Of a stretch of 64,000 nucleotides of DNA, positions 58,980 through 64,000 are shown in pieces. The translations under genes were made by a program, and so were the position numbers. This stretch comes from Metabacillus sp. KUDC1714 (GTDB lineage: Bacteria > Bacillota > Bacilli > Bacillales > Bacillaceae). The notes under the pieces were generated by a model. The model was not told the origin of the DNA. It worked only from the letters and a program-made list of their open reading frames with translations, and did no database searches. Position 1 is the first letter of the stretch, and the number at the start of each line of letters is the position of its first letter. The stretch covers positions 1,563,001 to 1,627,000 of the forward strand of contig NZ_CP055263.1 of assembly GCF_014217835.1 (NCBI RefSeq). The letters are read 5' to 3'.

Positions 58980-59390
58980 ATGAAAGAGCTGAAGAAATTC
59001 AAGATGAATATGAAATTTTATCGTGAACGCAAGGGGTGGTCACAAGAGCAGTTAGCGGACAAAATCAATGTATCTCGGCCCGTAATAACACGCCTTGAAA
59101 CAGGAGAACAAGAGCCTGCTTTATCTTACTTACTTCTTTTAAGTAAGACATTCTCTGTTAGCATTGATCATCTTATTGGCAGAGACCAAGTAACAGATGA
59201 TTTACTTTACGAGGTTTATGGTGACTACGGTAATGAACATTCGTTTTCACAAATTATCGATTACTTAATTAAACAGCCAAAAATGTCCACAGGTTTGCAG
59301 CAACTTTTATATGCAAAACCAAGGGAGAGGAAGTTAATTGAAGATATACTTATTACCGTAATTGAAAAGTCGACGAAAAGGTTAGAGTAA
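58980..59390 (+). CDS. XRE-family transcriptional regulator
   Basis: A 136-residue regulator. The N-terminal helix-turn-helix is NMKFYRERKGWSQEQLADKI followed by SRPVITRLETGEQEPALSYL and SVSIDHLIGR. The C-terminal ~60 residues are helical and may bind a partner protein. Similar small regulators control stress or sporulation genes. Start ATG after AGAGGGTGG. It is upstream of ywpF on the same strand with 91 bp between. Confidence 0.85.
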   Translation: MKELKKFKMNMKFYRERKGWSQEQLADKINVSRPVITRLETGEQEPALSYLLLLSKTFSVSIDHLIGRDQVTDDLLYEVYGDYGNEHSFSQIIDYLIKQPKMSTGLQQLLYAKPRERKLIEDILITVIEKSTKRLE

Positions 59391-59481
59391 CTAGCACAAT
59401 CTCGAACCATTTTTCATTGAAGTTTTGTATCATCCTTCATATGGTATAATAAAGAAAAATGAGCTGACGAGGGTGATAATA

Positions 59482-59922
59482 ATGAAGACGTTCAAGCTTG
59501 TAGGCTTAAAAATTGAAGAAGAGGCTTTGAAAGAGAAAACAATCAAAGAGATTCCGCTCGAGGATGGATTAGTCCTTAACAGGGAAGATGGCGAAAACTC
59601 TTGGTTAATTGAAGCATTAATTTCTAAGGATCTACAACCTTTTTTTGAAAAATTGTTTGACGCCCAGACTAAAATAAGGGCTTTTGTTACAATTTCTAAA
59701 AAAAGCAATGCACCCGCTCAAATCGTTGCAAAGGTTAGAACATTAACACCACTTGATCAACACTTATCAATTTTATTAGATGGTCGATTACTGACATCAA
59801 AACCTATTCATGATCCAGAGGTGCTACTCCGTTCCTTGATGGGACAAGGTTTATCAGGGGATAGTTTAATTGAGGCTTTTTCAGGAAATGTTCATCAGCG
59901 TAAGGAAACGACTAAGTTATAA
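59482..59922 (+). CDS. ywpF: YwpF-like protein
   Basis: A 146-residue protein beginning MKTFKLVGLKIEEEALKEKT, with EIPLEDGLVLNREDGENSWL and IEALI, the YwpF-like family signature. A mixed alpha/beta soluble protein; function unknown. The start at 59482 follows GAGGGTGATAATA; the longer frame is rejected. Terminator at 59935-59966. In B. subtilis ywpF lies in the same ssbB-ywpG region. Confidence 0.8.
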   Translation: MKTFKLVGLKIEEEALKEKTIKEIPLEDGLVLNREDGENSWLIEALISKDLQPFFEKLFDAQTKIRAFVTISKKSNAPAQIVAKVRTLTPLDQHLSILLDGRLLTSKPIHDPEVLLRSLMGQGLSGDSLIEAFSGNVHQRKETTKL

Positions 59923-59934
59923 CTTCTTCTTATA

Positions 59935-59966
59935 GGCTGCACTATGATTGTTGTGCAGCCTTTTTT
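59935..59966 (+). terminator. Terminator of ywpF
   Basis: GGCTGCAC / GTGCAGCC stem followed by six T residues. Confidence 0.9.
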
Positions 59967-59972
59967 CTCTAT

Positions 59973-60009
59973 AAAAAAACTCGGAACGCTGCCTTCGCTC
60001 CGAGTTTTT
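59973..60009 (-). terminator. Terminator of the cotJ operon
   Basis: AAAAACTCGGA / TCCGAGTTTTT hairpin with T-run on the minus strand. Confidence 0.9.
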
Positions 60010-60012
60010 CCA

Positions 60013-60582
60013 TTAAAATATCTTTTTCTTATCACGTTCATCTTTTAATATTTCCACAGCTTCTCTAAATCGTTGGGAGTGAATAATTTCACGTTCTCTT
60101 AAAAAGGCAAGGCTATCATTTAGATCAGTGTCATCTGAGATATCGATAATCCATTGATATGTAGCTCTCGCCTTTTCTTCTGCCGCAATATCCTCATATA
60201 GGTCAGCAATTGGATCTCCTTTTGCTTGAATATAGGTTGCCGTAAATGGTACACCATCAGCATTGTGATAAAACAAAGCAGAGTCATGGTTAACATAGTG
60301 AGAAGCGAGACCTGCTGCTTTTAATTGCTCTGGTGTTGCATCCTTTGTTAGCTTATAGACCATCGTTGCGATCATTTCTAAATGGGCGAATTCCTCTGTG
60401 CCAATATCATTTAATAAGCCGATAACTTTACTTGGAATTGTATATCGTTGGTTTAAATAACGTAACGCTGCTGCTAATTCACCATCTGCACCACCATATT
60501 GCTCAATTAAATACTTTGCAAGAGTTGGATTACACGTACTCACCTTTACAGGGTATTGGAGCTTTTTTTCGTATACCCACAT
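60013..60582 (-). CDS. cotJC: Spore coat protein CotJC (manganese catalase-like)
   Basis: A 189-residue ferritin-like di-metal protein: MWVYEKKLQYPVKVSTCNP, GGADGELAAALRYLNQRY, DIGTEEFAHLEMIATMVYKL with the Glu/His ligands, and AAEEKARATYQWIID. Mn-catalase family, an inner spore-coat component made in the mother cell. Start at 60582 is chosen because GGGAG is nine bases upstream and it matches B. subtilis CotJC. Last gene of cotJABC; a hairpin precedes it. Confidence 0.95.
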   Translation of the reverse strand: MWVYEKKLQYPVKVSTCNPTLAKYLIEQYGGADGELAAALRYLNQRYTIPSKVIGLLNDIGTEEFAHLEMIATMVYKLTKDATPEQLKAAGLASHYVNHDSALFYHNADGVPFTATYIQAKGDPIADLYEDIAAEEKARATYQWIIDISDDTDLNDSLAFLREREIIHSQRFREAVEILKDERDKKKIF

Positions 60583-60606
60583 GTTCATCTACTCCCTTCT
60601 TATGAA

Positions 60607-60632
60607 AAGGATCGGAACATCGCCGATCCTTG
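60607..60632 (-). terminator. Hairpin between cotJB and cotJC
   Basis: AAGGATCGG / CCGATCCTT, a 9-bp stem followed by TTC on the minus strand; could be a partial terminator or processing site setting the CotJC level. Confidence 0.6.
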
Positions 60633-60644
60633 ATTTGTCTTTCC

Positions 60645-60905
60645 TTACACTTGCCATGGCCATGGAGCAGTTCCCCAGCTCCAATTTGCATCTGCAAAAC
60701 TTCCACCAAATTGCTGAAGCATCCCGAACTTCGCCTCAAACGATTGCTTAAGCTGCTTACTTTGTAAAGCGAACTGATTGAATTGTTGAAGTGCTTGAAC
60801 ATCATGTGGATGTGTATCAAGATAAAGTGTAAGCTCAACAAGGACAAAATCTACTGCTTGAATCTCTTCAAGTAGCTGGTAATATTCATCAGGTAATTGC
60901 TGCAC
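60645..60905 (-). CDS. cotJB: Spore coat protein CotJB
   Basis: An 86-residue protein: [37 protein letters not shown] and a C-terminal W-rich [20 protein letters not shown]. This is the CotJB family, which associates with CotJC in the coat. Start ATG after AGGAAGTGTG-like sequence; five bases separate it from cotJA. Confidence 0.93.
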   Translation of the reverse strand: MQQLPDEYYQLLEEIQAVDFVLVELTLYLDTHPHDVQALQQFNQFALQSKQLKQSFEAKFGMLQQFGGSFADANWSWGTAPWPWQV

Positions 60906-60910
60906 ACTTC

Positions 60911-61156
60911 CTACCCCCTTTTTCCCTCATAAGGATTCTCATATGGATCATACAATGCTGGCCAAAGAGTCCCCTTTCTCAACGCAACCTTAGGCGGAAA
61001 CTGCTGAAGGTTTGGTGGCTGAAACCCCATATATAGTTGTGGTGGTGTTGAATAAAACTTCAATCCGATTGGTCGACAAGGATCAAATCGACTATGAAAC
61101 GGTCTATAGGCTTTCATTGGGGTGAATGCTGCTTGTTGCACATGAGGATCATTCAT
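60911..61156 (-). CDS. cotJA: Spore coat-associated protein CotJA
   Basis: An 81-residue Pro-rich protein: [39 protein letters not shown] and [16 protein letters not shown]. CotJA family. The ATG at 61156 follows AAAGGTGAAAGAT and gives the B. subtilis-like length; an upstream GTG (61174) is in frame but poorly placed. First gene of cotJABC, probably under sigma-E control in the mother cell. Confidence 0.93.
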   Translation of the reverse strand: MNDPHVQQAAFTPMKAYRPFHSRFDPCRPIGLKFYSTPPQLYMGFQPPNLQQFPPKVALRKGTLWPALYDPYENPYEGKRG

Positions 61157-61490
61157 ATCTTTCACCTTTATCACACCTCTTTGTTATGTGGCAAAGTGGT
61201 TATCAGTACACTTGTGGTAAGTTTACCCATCCACTTTAGACCACTATTTTTCATACAGTAGCTATTTATGAGTTTTTAAGTACTCTACCACCATCATATT
61301 CATAGCAGAATCATACTTATGAGTGTTTTATTGAAAAAGTTGAAATTTATTTAATTTGGTAAACTTATTGGGGTTATAGATTGGGGGTGTTTTACATTTT
61401 TTTGATGTTTGATGGGTGGTGAGGGTGCAAATTGCTTATTTTGATTATATCTAGCATGTTTTTCCTGCTTATGATTGATTAATTGATGCG

Positions 61491-61679
61491 GATTGAACCA
61501 CTTTTTTACTTAATTGAACCATCTTTCTGATTTATTAAACCATCTTTCTCTGGCATTGAACCATTTACGCATTTTATTGAACAATACCTATTTTCAACCT
61601 CTCATGACAGTGTGGATTGAACCAAATCGCTTCACCTTTCTCTATTAATGATCGAATTATTCCCAGGTTCAATCCACAA
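61491..61679. repeat. Degenerate tandem array of ATTGAACCAT units, 21-bp period
   Basis: ATTGAACC-like cores start at 61492, 61513, 61534, 61555 and 61576, exactly 21 bp apart, with TCTTTCT-like filler; an extra copy is at 61615 and an inverted GGTTCAATCC at 61666-61675. Confidence 0.8.
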
Positions 61680-61711
61680 AAAAGGGCCAACCAAGAGAGA
61701 GTTAGCCCTTT
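61678..61711 (-). terminator. Terminator of the acidic lipoprotein gene
   Basis: AGGGCTAAC / GTTGGCCCT stem with TTTTTT on the minus strand. Confidence 0.85.
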
Positions 61712-61721
61712 CACCAGACAT

Positions 61722-62015
61722 TTATTCTTTTGCATTCTCGCCTTCAGTTTTACCTTCTTCTGTTGTTTCTTCTCCTGTGTTACCTTCCTCAGTGCCTTCT
61801 TCTTCCATTAGTTCACCGTTTCCATTATCTTCTCCGGTACCTTGCGGGTCCATGTTTTCATCCAGATTTTCGTCTACTGGAGATTCACCGTTTTCGTCAG
61901 GTAGTTGTTCGTTCGTATCTTCTGGTGGTGCAGGGTCTTGGTCATCAGCACAACCAGTTACGATGATTGCTGCAAGAAGTGGACCTGATAAGGCCATAAG
62001 CCATTTTTTAGTCAT
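61722..62015 (-). CDS. Small acidic lipoprotein
   Basis: A 97-residue lipoprotein: signal MTKKWLMALSGPLLAAIIVTGC ... lipobox Cys at about residue 22, then a disordered tail dominated by Glu, Asp, Gly, Asn and Thr. No folded domain is apparent. Start at 62015 after AAAGGAG; the longer frame has a second Met with no signal peptide. Found as hypothetical lipoprotein in Bacillaceae; function unknown. Confidence 0.75.
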   Translation of the reverse strand: MTKKWLMALSGPLLAAIIVTGCADDQDPAPPEDTNEQLPDENGESPVDENLDENMDPQGTGEDNGNGELMEEEGTEEGNTGEETTEEGKTEGENAKE

Positions 62016-62150
62016 TATAATTGCTCCTTTCACTATTATTTTTTTGGGCAGGTACTTTTTTATGTTTCCCAGATTTAATAATTTCATTCTTTACAGGGTA
62101 ACGATATTATCTATATAGACATGCCGCCTTTCGATGAAACCTCTTGAATT

Positions 62151-62192
62151 AAAAAAGAGACAAACGACCTAGTTGTGGTCAATTTGTCTCTT
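62151..62192 (-). terminator. Terminator of fabZ
   Basis: AGAGACAAA / TTTGTCTCT stem, inner GACC.../GGTC stem and TTTTTT on the minus strand. Confidence 0.88.
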
Positions 62193-62195
62193 TGC

Positions 62196-62636
62196 TTATT
62201 CTTCTTCTTTTTTCTCACCAAGTGCAAACATGATTTCCGCTTCACATACGATTTCGCCATCAACTGTAGCTGTTGCTTTTCCTTTTCCAAGTGCTCCTCT
62301 TGAGCGGATGATTTCGACTTCAAGACGTAATTGGTCACCTGGCTTAACTTGTTTTTTGAAGCGGCAATTGTCGATACCTGTAAAAAATGCTAACCTACCG
62401 CGGTTTTCCTCTTTTTTAAGCATTGCGACTGCACCTACTTGTGCAAGTGCTTCAACAATTAATACTCCAGGCATAACCGGATAATCTGGGAAGTGACCAT
62501 TAAAAAATTCTTCGTTTGCTGTTACATTTTTAATACCTACCGCATGTTTTCCTTCTTCAACCTCTAAAACGCGATCAACTAATAAAAACGGGTAACGGTG
62601 TGGGATAATTTCTTTAATTTGTTGGATATCTAACAT
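62196..62636 (-). CDS. fabZ: 3-hydroxyacyl-[acyl-carrier-protein] dehydratase
   Basis: A 146-residue hotdog-fold dehydratase. The catalytic His lies in [21 protein letters not shown] and Glu in the following [22 protein letters not shown] is the N-terminal signature. It dehydrates 3-hydroxyacyl-ACP in fatty acid elongation. Start ATG after TTAAGGAGTAC. In B. subtilis fabZ (ywpB) also lies next to flhP. Confidence 0.95.
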   Translation of the reverse strand: MLDIQQIKEIIPHRYPFLLVDRVLEVEEGKHAVGIKNVTANEEFFNGHFPDYPVMPGVLIVEALAQVGAVAMLKKEENRGRLAFFTGIDNCRFKKQVKPGDQLRLEVEIIRSRGALGKGKATATVDGEIVCEAEIMFALGEKKEEE

Positions 62637-62762
62637 TGTATGTACTCCTTAACTATTTTTTGGGAAATACCCTCTCAGCCTCAGGGCTAACCTAGGTTTC
62701 TTTTATGTATACGACAAAAGGAAGGTATTCACCTCCCCTATATGCAAAGTATAATCTTCTGT

Positions 62763-63050
62763 TTATTCTTTTTCAACCAAATCAATAATATGCTGCCATG
62801 TTGACTCTTCAAGTGCATCTGCAGGATTACCGTTGCCAATAATACCATAGCCTACAATTAGTCCAACAAGGGTACTAAGCACCATGAAAATTAGCACGAG
62901 CAAAACCCTCACCCATATCGGTATTAATCTGATACGGATACGGATTCGATTTTTATCATTTTGTTCGTTTGTGTTTTGTTCCTTCTTGGCTTTTTTTGCT
63001 TTTTTTACTTCTTCTCGGCTAGCTACTTTTGCCACGTCTTTTGCAACCAA
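62763..63050 (-). CDS. EpuA/'RNA polymerase beta subunit-like' small membrane protein
   Basis: A 95-residue protein with a Lys/Arg-rich N-terminus and one membrane helix (RVLLVLIFMVLSTLVGLIVGYGIIG), then NGNPADALEESTWQHIIDLV. This matches the family often annotated as DNA-directed RNA polymerase subunit beta (EpuA-like). That name is misleading: it is not an RpoB homologue. TTG start after TAGGAGTTTAGACTA. It lies next to flhP, as in other Bacilli; role unknown, possibly cell-envelope related. Confidence 0.8.
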   Translation of the reverse strand: MVAKDVAKVASREEVKKAKKAKKEQNTNEQNDKNRIRIRIRLIPIWVRVLLVLIFMVLSTLVGLIVGYGIIGNGNPADALEESTWQHIIDLVEKE

Positions 63051-63062
63051 TAGTCTAAACTC

Positions 63063-63893
63063 CTATCTTACACCATTTATTAATCCCAACATTTGGTCAC
63101 CCATTGTGATGGATTTTGCATTCATCTGATAGGAACGTTGTGAGATCATTAAATCGGTCATTTCCTTTGATAAGTCTACATTTGACATTTCAAGTGCACC
63201 TTGCTGCATTGATACTTCGTTTCGAAGCTCTCCATCTAAAAAGGTAAGCACATCACCTAGTTGATTATTGCCTAAGTCCTTTAAGCTATAGCGATTATTC
63301 CCATTTTGAACAAGCATTTGTGGGCGTTCAAATTCTACAACACCTATACCGAAAATCTGTGGAAGTTCCTCATCATTTCTCGGAACCGCTGTAATTGTCC
63401 CATCCTTTGAAATCACGAGTTCCTTAAAATTATCTTCAAACATAATTGGGTTTTGATTTTCATCAAGTACTTGATTTCCTTCAGCTGTCGCTAGCATTAA
63501 ACGATTCGTACCATCTGTTGTTGGTGATAGGTAAAGTGCACCATCTCTAGTATACTGAATTTCTCCATTAACTTCGATTTGAAAGAACTGATTTGGTACA
63601 GTTAGCGCTATATCTAATGCTCTCCCGGTTTGTTTCAGACTTCCTTGGGTAAAGACAAGACTGCTCCCGAGCTTTGCACCTGTTCCCTGACTAATCCCTA
63701 ATTCGCCATTAGTGTTTGTTTCTTCTGTCTCTTTTGTTTGATTATCATATTGCTGACGAACGAGTTCAGAAAATGATGTTTCAGTTCGTTTATAGCTTTG
63801 GGTATCGATATTAGCTAAATTGTGGCCAATGGTATCAAGCTGCTTTTGTAGCTGGCCCATTGTATTAGTCGCTGTAATCATTGAGCGTAACAT
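63063..63893 (-). CDS. flhP: Flagellar hook-basal body protein FlhP
   Basis: A 276-residue rod/hook-type protein: N-terminal LRSMITATNTMGQLQKQLDTI then GHNLANIDTQSYKRTE, and a C-terminal SNVDLSKEMTDLMISQRSYQMNAKS, the D0 helices of the FlgG/FlhO/FlhP family. It forms the distal flagellar rod (B. subtilis FlhO/FlhP). ATG after GGGGGAAC. Overlaps none; the flhO gene ends 16 bp upstream. Confidence 0.92.
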   Translation of the reverse strand: MLRSMITATNTMGQLQKQLDTIGHNLANIDTQSYKRTETSFSELVRQQYDNQTKETEETNTNGELGISQGTGAKLGSSLVFTQGSLKQTGRALDIALTVPNQFFQIEVNGEIQYTRDGALYLSPTTDGTNRLMLATAEGNQVLDENQNPIMFEDNFKELVISKDGTITAVPRNDEELPQIFGIGVVEFERPQMLVQNGNNRYSLKDLGNNQLGDVLTFLDGELRNEVSMQQGALEMSNVDLSKEMTDLMISQRSYQMNAKSITMGDQMLGLINGVR

Positions 63894-63909
63894 AATATGT
63901 TCCCCCTAT

Positions 63910-64000
63910 TATCTTAAGCGGCCAATTTCGTTCACGGCCTTATCCATACTTTTATCATATGCTTGTAGTACCTTTTGATTTGCTTCAAATGAACGATAAG
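63910..64000 (-). CDS. flhO: Flagellar hook-basal body protein FlhO, 3' end
   Basis: Only the last 29 codons plus stop are in the window: YRSFEANQKVLQAYDKSMDK then AVNEIGRLR. This is the conserved C-terminal D0 helix of FlgG-type rod proteins, and the position upstream of flhP identifies flhO. The rest lies outside the right edge. Confidence 0.85.

Larger units (their letters stand above)
61157..61721. other. Intergenic region with 21-bp tandem repeat
   Basis: Holds the cotJ promoter region, the ATTGAACCA array (61491-61679) and the terminator of the lipoprotein gene. No ORF called. Confidence 0.6.

Noticed and set aside
61491..61679. CRISPR array
   Set aside because: Repeat cores are only about 8-10 bp, period 21 bp with degenerate filler, no spacers of constant length and no cas genes.
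62763..63050. RNA polymerase beta subunit
   Set aside because: The common database name does not fit: 95 residues, one membrane helix, no RpoB motif.

Overview
The window reads as a chromosomal segment of a low-GC, spore-forming, flagellated Bacillaceae bacterium. The evidence is a cotJABC spore-coat operon, Spo0E-like and SinI-like proteins, flhO/flhP, fabZ, ssbB and ywpF homologues, frequent TTG/GTG starts, strong AGGAGG-type ribosome sites and CcpA cre-like sites. The backbone corresponds to the B. subtilis ywqF-E-D-C ... ywqB-A ... ssbB-ywpF ... fabZ-flhP-flhO neighbourhood, but with large lineage-specific blocks inserted.

Region 1 (about 0.5-20.5 kb, almost all minus strand) is an exopolysaccharide locus: tyrosine-kinase modulator, BY-kinase and PHP phosphatase, UDP-glucose dehydrogenase, UTP-glucose-1-phosphate uridylyltransferase, a priming glycosyl-1-phosphate transferase, an Alg14/Alg13-like split glycosyltransferase, three GT4 enzymes, Wzy-like polymerase, Wzx-like flippase, galE, several acetyl/acyltransferases and one oppositely oriented secreted polysaccharide-lyase-like protein.

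Region 2 (20.8-27.3 kb) is a field of very small genes. I read four class-I cyclic-di-GMP (GEMM-type) riboswitches here. One precedes a SinI-like antirepressor, two precede members of a three-member family of ~40-residue single-span membrane proteins, and one precedes a tiny cysteine-containing ORF. A Spo0E-like phosphatase, a sigma-D-like promoter and Spo0A-box-like sequences lie among them. This compact c-di-GMP/sporulation/biofilm control cluster beside an exopolysaccharide locus is the least described feature of the window.

Region 3 (25.7-45.2 kb) carries a ROK sugar kinase, a SEC-C protein, a CUT1 sugar ABC transporter with a three-component sensor (membrane-anchored sugar-binding protein, YesM-like kinase, YesN-like regulator), a class IV polyhydroxyalkanoate synthase pair (phaR-phaC) with an SDR reductase, and ywqB-ywqA (SWIM protein plus SNF2 helicase). 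About twenty copies of a GGGGACTGTCCCC/GGGGACAGTCCCC palindrome are scattered only through 26.6-40.3 kb, around a single REP-associated tyrosine transposase gene.

Region 4 (45.26-57.65 kb) is a catabolic island bounded by two nearly identical 110-bp direct repeats. It encodes a transaldolase-type sulfoglycolysis (sulfo-TAL) pathway: a YihQ-type sulfoquinovosidase with every known catalytic and sulfonate-binding residue at identical positions, an SSS symporter, a DUF4867-like isomerase and an FSA-like transaldolase. A second operon adds a fucose-isomerase-like protein, a GntR regulator, an aldehyde dehydrogenase and an AEC-family exporter. Both operons share a conserved operator/promoter block, and two paralogous GntR/UTRA regulators are present.

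Region 5 (57.8-64 kb) is backbone: ssbB, a small regulator, ywpF, cotJABC, a small acidic lipoprotein, fabZ, an EpuA-like membrane protein, flhP and the 3' end of flhO. I saw no tRNA, rRNA, CRISPR array, prophage or IS element.
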